Source of the DNA: Xanthomonas sp. AM6 | GTDB lineage: Bacteria > Pseudomonadota > Gammaproteobacteria > Xanthomonadales > Xanthomonadaceae | Length of the DNA stretch: 64,000 nt | Direction: 5' to 3' | Assembly (NCBI RefSeq): GCF_025665335.1 | Contig: NZ_CP106869.1 | Coordinates: 1,328,501 to 1,392,500, forward strand | Part shown: piece after piece, positions 52,269 through 61,671 of the stretch | Layout of the letters: each line of letters opens with the position of its first letter | How positions within the stretch are numbered: the stretch's first letter is position 1 | The notes under the pieces: generated by a model | What the model saw: only the letters and a program-made list of their open reading frames with translations | What the model was told of the DNA's origin: nothing | Database searches by the model: none | Program-made: the position numbers and the translations under genes

Positions 52269-55200
52269 ATGAGCGCGCTGCGCGATGCGATGAGCCACGC
52301 CGCGCTGGGCTGGGTCAAGCCGGAGCTGGACGAGACCCTGCGCCAGGTGCGCGGGGAGATCGAATACTTCGTCGAGGACCCGGCCGACACCAGCCGCATG
52401 CGTTTCTGCGCCGGCTACCTGCACCAGGTGCAGGGCACCTTGCGCATGGTCGAGCTGTACGCGCCGGCGATGGTCGCCGAGGAACTGGAACTGCTGGCCA
52501 TCGCCGTGCAGAACGGCCAGGCGCCCGACCGCGACGAGGCCTGCGCGACGCTGATGCGCGGCACGGTGCTGCTGCCCGACTACCTGGAGCGCCTGCAGGA
52601 CGGCCACCGCGACATCCCGATCGTGCTGCTGCCGCTGCTCAACGACATCCGCGCCGCGCGCGGCGAACCGGGCCTGAGCGAAGGCGCGCTGTTCGCGCTG
52701 TCGCCGGACGCTGCCAGCGCCACCGAGGCCGAGCTCGATCACGCGCGCGGCAGCCTCAGCGGCCGCAACCGCGAACTGCTCGACACCGTCGGCACCGCGA
52801 TCAAGGAAGAACTGCTGCGGGTCAAGGACGCGCTCGACCTGCACCTGCGCACCGGCGGCGACGTCGCCGCGCTGCAGACCCAGGTGGACGAACTCGGCAA
52901 CGTCGCCGACACCCTCGGTGTGATGGGCCTGGGCGTGGCCCGCGGCGTGGTGGTGCAGCAGCGCGATTCGCTGCGCAGCATCGTCGACGGCGAGCGCGAG
53001 GCCGACGAAGGCCTGCTGCTGGATATCGCCGGCGCGCTGCTGTACGTGGATGCCTCGCTCGACGACCAGGTCGCCTATCTCGGCGCCAGCGCCGGCATCC
53101 ACGACGACGCCAGCGCCGCCGAGGCGCGGCGCACGGTGGAAGTGCTGGCGCACGAGGCGATCGCCAATTTCGCCGCGGCGCGCGAGCATTTCGTCGCCTT
53201 CATCGAGACCAACTGGGACCACGAGCGCCTGAGCGAAGTGCCGCGCCTGCTGGGCGAGGTCGCCGGCGCGCTGCGCATGCTGGAACTGCCGCAGCCGGCC
53301 GACTACCTGGAAGGCGTGCGCCGCTACGTCGCCATCGAACTGATCGGCAAGCGCCGCGTGCCCAGCGGACGCCAGCTCGACACGCTGGCCGATGCGATGG
53401 CCAGTCTGGAGTACTACCTGGAAGCGCTGCGCGAGCGCCGCCCGGGCCGCGAGGAAATCCTCGACATCACCCGCACCAGCCTGGAAACGCTGCGCTACTG
53501 GCCGCTGCCGAGCGATGCGCCGGCGCCGCAGGAGGTGCTGGCAGGGCAGGAGGTGGCAGCCGACGACGGAGCCGCGGCGTCGCTGCTCGAGCCGGATGCC
53601 GCGCCGGCCGCCAGCGAAGCGCCGCGCGCGGCCGTCGCGCCGCCGCCGGTGCCGTCCTGGGATCTGGCGCCGGTCGCGGACGCGCCGCTCGCCGCAAGCG
53701 TACTGCCCCCGTTGCCGGGCGAGGCGCCGCGGGCGTCGCAGTGGACGTTGGACGACGTCACCGAGACCGCGGGGAACACCGAGGCTGTCGAGCGCGTCGA
53801 TCGCGCCGACGACGGCGTGCCGTCCGGCATCGCCGCGCACGGTGCAGATGGAGCAGATGCCGTCGGCGCCCCGGCGTCGCCGATCAGTTTCGACCCGGTC
53901 GCCGCCGAACAGGACGAATGGTTGGCGGGCTCCGAGCCGCTGCACATCAGCGTCGATACGCTGGCGCTGGAAGGCGATGCGTTCCGGCCGGAGGGCGCAG
54001 ACGCGTCGGCCGGCGAGTCCGCCGCGCCTGCCGACACGGCGCCCGCGTCCGACGCTGCCGCGCCGGCCGGCTATGGCTTCGACCCGGTGGCCGCCGAGTC
54101 CGCCGAGTCCGCATCCGCTGACGATTCCGGCAGCGACGACACGACCCTGCTCATCGTCGACGCGCCGAACGCCGGCTTCGCCGGCACCGCCGACGCCGAC
54201 GTGCTGGTGATCGAACTGGAAGACGCGCCGGCCTTCGCCGACGCGCCGCTGGCCGCAGCCGACGACGCGCACGGCATCGCCTGGAACGAGACGCCGGCGA
54301 CCCTGGCCGACGACGACGCGTTCGCCGCCGAACTCGGCGCGCACGCCACCGAACCGTCGTCGGACGATGCCACGTCCGCGAGCGCGGCCGATGCTGCCGC
54401 GTCGCCGCACGCGCATGCCGGTGCGGCAGTGCCTGGCGACGCCGATGCCGACATCGACGCCAATACCGATACCGAATCTAGCCCGTTCGTCGACCTGACC
54501 TGGCCGGAGCCGTCTCCGGCACCGGAAGCGCCGGTGCCCGGCGTGCACAAGGCCAGCATCCAGCCGATCGAACTGGACGACGCGTCGGCGGCGTTCCTGG
54601 CCGAACTCGACGCCGCGGCCGCGCAGTTCAACGTCGCCGCGCCGCCTGCCGCGACCGGCACGGCCGGCGCAACGCAGGGCAGCGACGAACCGGCGCCGCC
54701 GGCAAGCGACGCAGGCACAGGCGCCGCGTCTCCCGCGCCCGTCACCATCGACGGCGGCTTCGTCGACGACGGTGGCGAGATCGATGCCGACATCCGCGAC
54801 GTATTCCTCGAGGAGTTCGACGAGGAACTGGTCAACCTCGGCAGCCTGCTGCCGGCCTGGCGCGCCTCGCCGAGCCACATGGAAAGCCTGCGCCCGATCC
54901 GCCGCGTGTTCCACACCCTGAAGGGCAGCGGCCGGCTGGTCGGCGCGCGCGTGCTCGGCGAGTTCAGCTGGAAGATCGAGAGCATGCTCAACCGCGTGCT
55001 CGACGGCACCCGCGCGGCCAGTCCGGCGGTGGTGACGATGGTCGAACTGGCCTACGAGGTCCTGCCGCAACTCAACGCCGCGCTGCGCGGGCACGGCGTG
55101 ATCCACGCCGACCTGGACGCGATGCAGGCGGTCGCCGAGCGCATCGCCGCCGGCGAGGACGCCTACTACTTCGCCGCCGCGCCGACGCCGGCCGCGGCCG

Positions 55201-58200
55201 CGCCGCGCGCCGGCACCCCGGCCTCGGTGGACAGCGTGCTGCGCGAGATCCTCGAAGCCGAGGTCGGCACCCACCTGGAGACGGTCCGCGACTGGCTGCA
55301 GCATGCGCCGCAGCCGGCCACCGAGGCGCTGCTGCGCGCGGTGCACACGATGAGCGGCGCGTTCGCGATGACCGACGTGCCGGAGATCACCGAGGTCACC
55401 GGCCCGGCGGAAAACTACGTCAAGCGCCTGCTGGCGGCCGACCTGCCGCCCAGTGCCGATGGCGTCCGCGCGCTCGACGATGCCGCGCACGCGATCGCCG
55501 GCACCATCGCGGAACTGCAGGCGCCGTCGCCGGTGATCCCGCCATACACCGAGCTCTCCCAGCGCCTGCGGGCGCTGGTGGCCACGCTGCCGGAAGCGCA
55601 GTGGTCCGCGGTCGCGCGCGACGAGGACGAGGGCGAGGACGGGAGCGACGGCCACGCGGCGCCGGCGCAGGCCGACGCGGCGCTGGACCCGACGGCGCTG
55701 CAGGCGATCGAACTCACCGCGGCCGACGACCTGTCGGCGTACCTGGGCGACGCCAGGCATCTCGACGCAGCCACGGGCGCGGACCATGCCGCCGCTGCTG
55801 TTGCCGACGATGCCGATGCCTCCGTGGCGCAAGCGGCCGATGCGCCACTGGCGCAACCGCCGGTTTCCGACGATGCGCATGCGCCAGCGGCGAGCGACGC
55901 CTCTGCCGAAGGCGACGCCTCGGCGACGGCTGTCGTGGACGACGGCAATGCAGCCTTCACCGAGGAAGACCGCGGCGCCAGCGTGGCGGCGGGCGAGGAC
56001 GAGGCAGAGGAATCGAATGCGGCCGTCGCCGCGCCGGCCGACAGCGACGCCGCGCCTGCCGCGATCGACGCCGACGAACAGGCGCTGCTGGCCCAGGACG
56101 GCAAGCTCGACGAACTGACCGTCGATGCGCCGCTGGCCGACGAGCGCGTGCCGACGGACAGCGAACTGCCGCCGCCGGAAGGCGCGGCCGAAGTCCAGGA
56201 ACCGGACGCGGCAGCCGTCGACGCCGCGGCGCACGACGAATCGCAGCACGACGCGCACGGCCGGGATCGCGACCAGGACGCGTTCGCCGAGCACGAGCAC
56301 GACCAGGAGCGCGATCCGCAGGGCTATGCGTTCAGCGCCGAGTCCGCGCAGCCGTCCACGCGTTGGCACGGCACCGAACCGGTCTCGGCCAACGACGATG
56401 CCGAACCGTCGCTGGCGGCGGACGACGCTGCGGTGCATGCCGATGCCGATGCGCATGGCGCTGCCGCGTCGCAAGCGCAGGGCGACATGGACGCGGCTGC
56501 GGACGATGCCGATAGCCATGCCGCCCCGGCCGATGCCGAGACGCATCCGGCCGACGCGGGCGATGGCGCTGCCGACGCTGCGTCGCACGCCCAGGAAGGC
56601 GCGGACGCCACGGCCGAATGGCAGCCGGATGGCGCCGCCGACGATATCGACGGTCGCACTGCACACGCCGACGTCGAGACGCCTTCGGCCGATGCTGCTG
56701 CGACCGACGCGAGCGAAAGCGCGCCGGCAATGCATGCCGACGCTGCATCGCACACCCAGGACGACGTGGACACTGCAGCCGACCTGCAGCCGGACGCCGC
56801 CGCCGATATCGACCGCCATGCCGAACAGGCCGACGCCGATACGCATTCGGCGACCGCCGACGCGACCGACGCGGGCGACCACCTGTTGGCGCCGCATGCC
56901 GACGGCGTCGCGCACGCCACGTCCGATGTAGCTGACGCCACGCCTGCCGCCTCGGACGATGCCGAAGTCACTCATCCGACCGACACGGCCGACGCGCCAA
57001 CGCACGTCGCCGCGCACGAGGACGAAGCCGGTAACGACGCCACGTCGCATGCCCATGACACGCAAGCCGACCAGATCCAGCCGGCCGAACAAGCCGACGC
57101 CGGGCAGCCGACGGATGCCGAGCCTGCACACGCGGATGCCGCTGCACTGGAGACCATCGAACCTGCGACGGAGGCCGACCTCGAACCGTCGCATGCAGAT
57201 GCCGCCGAACTTGCGGACGCCACAACCGGCGACCAACACTACGCCCCCACCGGCGCAGCCGACGCCCCGTCCACCGCCGAACCCGCCCAGCGCGACGCCG
57301 TGCCGGCCGACCTGGCCGCGGTCGATCTGGGGCCGCTGGACTTCGCCGACCTGGACCGCGAACTCGTCGACATCTTCGTCGAGGAAGGCAAGGATCTGCT
57401 CGACCATTGCGATCGCCTGGTCGCCGAGCTGCGCGTGGCGCCGCAGGACCGCGACGCGCTCGCCGGCCTGCAGCGCGACCTGCACACGCTGAAGGGCGGC
57501 GCGCGCATGGCCGGGGTCAACGCGATCGGCGACCTCGGCCACGGCATCGAATCGTTGCTGGAGGCGGTGGCCGCCAACCGCACCGAACTCGACCGCGGCG
57601 ACGTGCAACTGCTCGAGCGCGGCTTCGACCGCCTGCACCAGTTGCTCACCCTCACCGGCACCCACCGCGCGGTGGCGATGCCGGCCGACCTGATCGGCCG
57701 CTTCGACGCGCGCACCCACGGCCGCAGCGTGCAGGTCGATGCCGGCGCCGAGGTCCGTGCCGACGATGCCGACGTGGCGGCGATGATCCAGGCCGCGGTC
57801 GATCCGGAATCGGTGCCCGCACCGGAGCCGGCGCCGCTGTCGGCCCCGTTGCCGGTGGACGGCACGCTCGACGAGGAGTCGATGATCGCGCGGCCGATGC
57901 AGGAACAGGTGCGCGTACGCGCCGACCTGCTCGATCGCCTGGTCAACCACGCCGGCGAAGTGGCGATCTACCGCTCGCGGCTGGAACAGCAGCTCGGCGC
58001 GTTCCGTGGCGCGATGTCCGAACTGGACCGCACCAACGCGCGTCTGCGCGACCAGCTGCGGCGCCTGGACCTGGAAACCGAGGCGCAGATCGTCGCCCGC
58101 TACCAGCGCGAACAGGACCAGACCGAGCAGAGCTTCGATCCGCTGGAACTGGACCGCTTCTCCACGCTGCAGCAGCTCAGCCGCGCGCTGAACGAATCGG

Positions 58201-59708
58201 CGGCCGACCTGGGCGGCCTGCAGGGCGTGCTCGACGACCTGGCGCGGCAGTACGACGGCCTGCTGCAACAGCAGTCGCGGGTGAGTTCGGAACTGCAGGA
58301 CGGGCTGATGCGCGCGCGCATGGTGCCGTTCGACGGCCTGGTGCCGCGCTTGCGCCGCGTGGTGCGCCAGGCCGCCAGCGAAACCGGCAAGCAGGTGCAC
58401 CTGACCCTGGAAGGCACCCACGGCGAACTCGACCGCAACGTGCTCGACCGCATGATCGCGCCGCTGGAACACATGCTGCGCAACTCGGTCGCGCACGGCC
58501 TGGAAACGCCGGAACAGCGCCGCGCCGCCGGCAAGCCGGAGGAGGGCAGCATCGCCATCCGCCTGCGCCGCGAAGGTTCGGAAATCGTGCTGGAAGTGGC
58601 CGACGACGGCGCCGGCCTCAACCGCGACGCGATCCGCCACCGCGCCGAACAGCGCGGGCTGATCGCGATCGGCGCCGCGCTGTCCGAGGAAGAACTGGAT
58701 TCGCTGATCTTCGCTCCCGGCTTCAGCACCTACGACCAGGTCAGCCAGCTGGCCGGCCGCGGCGTGGGCATGGACGTCGTGCGCAACGAAGTGCGCCAGC
58801 TCGGCGGCTCGGTGGATATCCATTCGGTGTGGGGTCAGGGCGTCACCTTCACCCTGCGCCTGCCGCAGACGCTGGCGGTGACCCAGGCGGTGTTCGTGCA
58901 GATCGGCGAGACCACCTTCGCCGTGCCGGTGGCCTCGGTCAGCGGCATCGGCCGCATCAGCCGCGAGCGCTTCGAGGCGGCCGACGGCGGCTACCACTAC
59001 AGCGGCGAGGAATTCGCGCTGCACGACCTCGGCTCGCTGGTCGGCCAGGCCCCGGCGCGCGCCGAAGGCCAGGCGCAGGTGCCGCTGCTGCTGGTGCGCG
59101 CCGGCGACCTGCGCGCCGCGGTGGCGATCGACCAGGTGCTCGGCAACCGCGAAATCGTGGTCAAGCCGGTCGGCCTGCAGATCGCCTCGGTGCCCGGCAT
59201 CTACGGCGCCACCATCACCGGCGACGGCCGCGTGGTGGTGATCCTGGACGTCGCCCCGCTGGTGCGCCGCTACCTGGCGCAGCCGGCGCGGCCGGTGGTG
59301 GAAGCGGCGCCGACCGAACAGCGGCGCGTGCCGCTGGTGATGGTGGTCGACGATTCGCTAACCATGCGCAAGGTCACCGGCCGCGTGCTGGAACGCCACA
59401 ACTTCGACGTGATCGCCGCGCGCGACGGCATCGAGGCGCTGGAGCGCCTCGAAGAGCGCGTGCCCGACCTGATGCTCTTGGATATCGAGATGCCGCGCAT
59501 GGATGGCTACGAACTGGCGACCGCGATGCGCGCCGACCCCCGCTACAAGGCGGTGCCGATCGTGATGATCACCTCGCGCAGCGGCGAGAAGCACCGCCAG
59601 CGCGCCTTCGAGATCGGCGTGCAGCGCTACCTGGGCAAGCCCTATCAAGAGCTGGATTTGATGCGCAACGTGTACGACCTGCTGGGAATCGCCCGTGTTC
59701 GCGAATGA
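52269..59708 (+). CDS. chpA: Hybrid histidine kinase ChpA (PilL)
   Basis: ChpA is the CheA-like hybrid kinase of the twitching pathway. The 2479-residue protein has several domains in order. An N-terminal FimL-like helical region runs to about 420, followed by an Ala/Asp/Pro linker to about 830. Hpt1 has His882 in VFHTLKGSGRLVG. A degenerate Hpt2 has His1026 in VHTMSGAFAM, where Ser replaces the usual Lys. A very long Ala/Asp/His-rich linker spans about 1112-1680. Hpt3 has His1739 in LHTLKGGARMAG. Dimerisation and ATPase domains (NSVAHGLETPEQRRAAGKPE; VADDGAGLNRDAI), a CheW-like domain and a C-terminal receiver with Asp2405 (LMLLDIEMPRMDG) complete it. ATG 52269 is preceded by AGGGG; a GTG 24 bases earlier is possible. 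P. aeruginosa ChpA has more Hpt modules. Confidence 0.95.
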   Translation: MSALRDAMSHAALGWVKPELDETLRQVRGEIEYFVEDPADTSRMRFCAGYLHQVQGTLRMVELYAPAMVAEELELLAIAVQNGQAPDRDEACATLMRGTVLLPDYLERLQDGHRDIPIVLLPLLNDIRAARGEPGLSEGALFALSPDAASATEAELDHARGSLSGRNRELLDTVGTAIKEELLRVKDALDLHLRTGGDVAALQTQVDELGNVADTLGVMGLGVARGVVVQQRDSLRSIVDGEREADEGLLLDIAGALLYVDASLDDQVAYLGASAGIHDDASAAEARRTVEVLAHEAIANFAAAREHFVAFIETNWDHERLSEVPRLLGEVAGALRMLELPQPADYLEGVRRYVAIELIGKRRVPSGRQLDTLADAMASLEYYLEALRERRPGREEILDITRTSLETLRYWPLPSDAPAPQEVLAGQEVAADDGAAASLLEPDAAPAASEAPRAAVAPPPVPSWDLAPVADAPLAASVLPPLPGEAPRASQWTLDDVTETAGNTEAVERVDRADDGVPSGIAAHGADGADAVGAPASPISFDPVAAEQDEWLAGSEPLHISVDTLALEGDAFRPEGADASAGESAAPADTAPASDAAAPAGYGFDPVAAESAESASADDSGSDDTTLLIVDAPNAGFAGTADADVLVIELEDAPAFADAPLAAADDAHGIAWNETPATLADDDAFAAELGAHATEPSSDDATSASAADAAASPHAHAGAAVPGDADADIDANTDTESSPFVDLTWPEPSPAPEAPVPGVHKASIQPIELDDASAAFLAELDAAAAQFNVAAPPAATGTAGATQGSDEPAPPASDAGTGAASPAPVTIDGGFVDDGGEIDADIRDVFLEEFDEELVNLGSLLPAWRASPSHMESLRPIRRVFHTLKGSGRLVGARVLGEFSWKIESMLNRVLDGTRAASPAVVTMVELAYEVLPQLNAALRGHGVIHADLDAMQAVAERIAAGEDAYYFAAAPTPAAAAPRAGTPASVDSVLREILEAEVGTHLETVRDWLQHAPQPATEALLRAVHTMSGAFAMTDVPEITEVTGPAENYVKRLLAADLPPSADGVRALDDAAHAIAGTIAELQAPSPVIPPYTELSQRLRALVATLPEAQWSAVARDEDEGEDGSDGHAAPAQADAALDPTALQAIELTAADDLSAYLGDARHLDAATGADHAAAAVADDADASVAQAADAPLAQPPVSDDAHAPAASDASAEGDASATAVVDDGNAAFTEEDRGASVAAGEDEAEESNAAVAAPADSDAAPAAIDADEQALLAQDGKLDELTVDAPLADERVPTDSELPPPEGAAEVQEPDAAAVDAAAHDESQHDAHGRDRDQDAFAEHEHDQERDPQGYAFSAESAQPSTRWHGTEPVSANDDAEPSLAADDAAVHADADAHGAAASQAQGDMDAAADDADSHAAPADAETHPADAGDGAADAASHAQEGADATAEWQPDGAADDIDGRTAHADVETPSADAAATDASESAPAMHADAASHTQDDVDTAADLQPDAAADIDRHAEQADADTHSATADATDAGDHLLAPHADGVAHATSDVADATPAASDDAEVTHPTDTADAPTHVAAHEDEAGNDATSHAHDTQADQIQPAEQADAGQPTDAEPAHADAAALETIEPATEADLEPSHADAAELADATTGDQHYAPTGAADAPSTAEPAQRDAVPADLAAVDLGPLDFADLDRELVDIFVEEGKDLLDHCDRLVAELRVAPQDRDALAGLQRDLHTLKGGARMAGVNAIGDLGHGIESLLEAVAANRTELDRGDVQLLERGFDRLHQLLTLTGTHRAVAMPADLIGRFDARTHGRSVQVDAGAEVRADDADVAAMIQAAVDPESVPAPEPAPLSAPLPVDGTLDEESMIARPMQEQVRVRADLLDRLVNHAGEVAIYRSRLEQQLGAFRGAMSELDRTNARLRDQLRRLDLETEAQIVARYQREQDQTEQSFDPLELDRFSTLQQLSRALNESAADLGGLQGVLDDLARQYDGLLQQQSRVSSELQDGLMRARMVPFDGLVPRLRRVVRQAASETGKQVHLTLEGTHGELDRNVLDRMIAPLEHMLRNSVAHGLETPEQRRAAGKPEEGSIAIRLRREGSEIVLEVADDGAGLNRDAIRHRAEQRGLIAIGAALSEEELDSLIFAPGFSTYDQVSQLAGRGVGMDVVRNEVRQLGGSVDIHSVWGQGVTFTLRLPQTLAVTQAVFVQIGETTFAVPVASVSGIGRISRERFEAADGGYHYSGEEFALHDLGSLVGQAPARAEGQAQVPLLLVRAGDLRAAVAIDQVLGNREIVVKPVGLQIASVPGIYGATITGDGRVVVILDVAPLVRRYLAQPARPVVEAAPTEQRRVPLVMVVDDSLTMRKVTGRVLERHNFDVIAARDGIEALERLEERVPDLMLLDIEMPRMDGYELATAMRADPRYKAVPIVMITSRSGEKHRQRAFEIGVQRYLGKPYQELDLMRNVYDLLGIARVRE
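56463..56908 (+). repeat. Imperfect tandem repeats in the ChpA linker
   Basis: Within the long linker, units starting AASQAQGDMDAAAD, AASHAQEGADATAEWQPD and AASHTQDDVDTAADLQPD follow one another. The last two start exactly 165 bases (55 codons) apart at 56577 and 56742; the first is shorter (38 codons). The reading frame is kept. The linker is rich in Ala, Asp and His. Confidence 0.75.
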
Positions 59709-61059
59709 CGGCACCGCCACCGGCACCCCGGTCGCGCTGCTGGCGCGTCCCGGCCAGGCGCGCGAGCGCCTGCGCGAGGCGCTGCACCAGGTCGGCGCGG
59801 CGATCGTGCTCGAGGACGACCCGGCCGCGATCGACGCGCAGACCCTGGCCGATGCCGCGCCCAGCGCGGTGCTGATCGCGCTGGAACCGGCGATCGAGGA
59901 CGCGCTGGAACGGCTCGACGCAGCGCTGGACCTGCCCGGCATCACCGTGATCTTCGACGAGGCCGACCTGGCCGCGCGCCGCGAGGGCTGGGAAGCGCAA
60001 CGCTGGGCGCGGCACCTGGCGGCCAAGCTGCAAGGCCACCAGGACGTGCTGCCGCCGGGACGCGAGAACGACACCGGCCTGCAGCCCGAACCCGGCCTGC
60101 CGGTAACCCCGGCGCAGCTGCACGAAGGCGCACCGATCGGCTTCCACGTCGAGGAAGCGGCCAGCTTCGCCACCACCGTGCCCGGCGACAGTTTCTACGC
60201 CTGGCAGCCGCCGGCCGATGTCGCGCCCGGGTTCGAGGAATTGCAGTTCTCGCGCGACCAGGCCGCGGCGGGCGATGCGGCCGCGCCAGCAACGGCGCCG
60301 CAACCGGCGGCCGCGAGCGCAGCGGCGCCGGCCGAACCCGAGCCGGCCAGCGCACCGCCCGCGTTGCCGGCCAGCGCCTGGTCGCTGGTGGACGACGACG
60401 CCCCGCTGGCCGTGCAGGCGCGCGCGCCGCTGAGCCAGATGCAGATCTCCACCGAAGGCCTGTCGTTGGTCGCGCTGGATTCCGAAGCGGACGCCGCCAC
60501 CGATCCTGCAACCGGTCGCGCCACCGCCGCCGCGCAGGGTGCGGTGCTGGTGATGGCCGGCATCGGCGGTCCCGACGCCATCCGCCGCCTGCTCGCCGCA
60601 TTGCCGCCGGATTTCCCGCAGCCGCTGCTGGTGCAGCTGCGCCTGGACGGCGGCCGCTACGCCAACCTGGTCAAGCAGATCGCGCGCGTGTCCGCGCTGC
60701 CGGTGCTGTTGGCCGAAGCCGGCGCGACGGTGGGCGCGGGCAACGTCTACATCCTGCCCGACGACGTCGGCGTGCGCGGCGGCGAAGGCGCCGGCCTGCG
60801 CTTCGTCGTCCAGGACGCCGGCGCCTCGGTCGTCGCCGGCCTGCCGGCCGCGCACAGCGCCGTGCTGCTGCTCAGCGGCAGCGACCCGCAACAGGTCGAC
60901 GACGTGGTGGCACTGGCCGCGCAAGGCGCCTGGGTCGCCGGCCAGACCGGCGACGGCTGCTACGACCCGGTCGCCGGCGCGCACCTGATCGGCCGCGGCC
61001 ATCCCGGCGGCGACCCCGTGCAGCTGGCGCAAGCCCTGTCCGCGCGATGGAGCGGCTGA
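59695..61059 (+). CDS. CheB-like protein of the Pil-Chp system, probably catalytically inactive
   Basis: The 454-residue protein starts at GTG 59695 and overlaps chpA by 14 bases. The N-terminal 120 residues resemble a worn receiver domain (VALLARPGQARERLREALHQ) without the phosphate-acceptor Asp. A Pro/Ala-rich linker follows. From about residue 275 there is a CheB methylesterase-like domain (VLVMAGIGGPDAIRRLLAAL; VSALPVLLAEAGATVGAGNV). Active CheB has Ser in GASTGGP, His in QHMP and an Asp further on. Here the first is MAGIGGP with no Ser, and the second is QLRLDGG with Leu for His. By position it corresponds to ChpB of P. aeruginosa. Loss of catalysis is inferred from these residues. Confidence 0.78.
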   Translation: MFANDGTATGTPVALLARPGQARERLREALHQVGAAIVLEDDPAAIDAQTLADAAPSAVLIALEPAIEDALERLDAALDLPGITVIFDEADLAARREGWEAQRWARHLAAKLQGHQDVLPPGRENDTGLQPEPGLPVTPAQLHEGAPIGFHVEEAASFATTVPGDSFYAWQPPADVAPGFEELQFSRDQAAAGDAAAPATAPQPAAASAAAPAEPEPASAPPALPASAWSLVDDDAPLAVQARAPLSQMQISTEGLSLVALDSEADAATDPATGRATAAAQGAVLVMAGIGGPDAIRRLLAALPPDFPQPLLVQLRLDGGRYANLVKQIARVSALPVLLAEAGATVGAGNVYILPDDVGVRGGEGAGLRFVVQDAGASVVAGLPAAHSAVLLLSGSDPQQVDDVVALAAQGAWVAGQTGDGCYDPVAGAHLIGRGHPGGDPVQLAQALSARWSG

Positions 61060-61103
61060 GCCGCCACCCGCGCGTTTTTCCCGGTTCCAGGACGACGTAA
61101 CCC

Positions 61104-61583
61104 ATGAGCAGCAGCTACGCCAGCAACGACGAAATCCGCGGTGTCCTGATCCAGGCCGGCAGCGAGCGCGTCCTGCTGCCCAACGCCACCGTCGCCGAAG
61201 TGATGTCGCGCATCCCGGTTGAACCGCTGCCCGACGCCCCGCACTGGCTGCTCGGCCAGATCGCCTGGTACGGCTGGAAAGTCCCACTGCTCTCGTTCGC
61301 CCGCCTGACCGGCCTGGGCAGCGAGACCGTCGCCTCCAACAACAAGATCGTCGTGCTGAAGGCGCTGGGCGGCAACCCCGACCTGCCGTACTTCGCGTTG
61401 CTGACCCAATCCTTCCCGCAGCTTATTTCCGTGCCGCGCGACGGTTTGCTTGCCGACGCTTCCGAGGAAACCCTGCCGGCTGGCGTGCATATGCGAGTGC
61501 TGCTTGGCGAGCAGAGCGCGTTGTTGCCGGATATGGAGGCGATCGAGGGGATGATTTCGGAGCGGTTTTCGGCTGTGAGATGA
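61104..61583 (+). CDS. chpC: CheW-like adaptor ChpC
   Basis: The 159-residue protein is a single CheW-like domain (RGVLIQAGSERVLLPNATVA; HWLLGQIAWYGWKVPLLSFA) and is the second adaptor of the Pil-Chp system, able to connect other receptors to ChpA. It lies 44 bases after the CheB-like gene and is the last gene of the operon. The 88 bases after it drop sharply in GC content before the RHS gene. Confidence 0.85.
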   Translation: MSSSYASNDEIRGVLIQAGSERVLLPNATVAEVMSRIPVEPLPDAPHWLLGQIAWYGWKVPLLSFARLTGLGSETVASNNKIVVLKALGGNPDLPYFALLTQSFPQLISVPRDGLLADASEETLPAGVHMRVLLGEQSALLPDMEAIEGMISERFSAVR

Positions 61584-61671
61584 ACTTTCGCCGCCTGACG
61601 GTGACATCGCTTCCTCAGCGTGAAGCAAGAAAAATTGATTTGATGGATCGCAAGAAATCCAAAAGGATGTG

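Noticed and set aside
49926-59024. A 3032-residue minus-strand open frame opposite chpA
   Set aside because: It has the Arg/Gly/Val/Leu/His bias of frames opposite GC-rich genes, no domains, and overlaps an unmistakable kinase on the plus strand.
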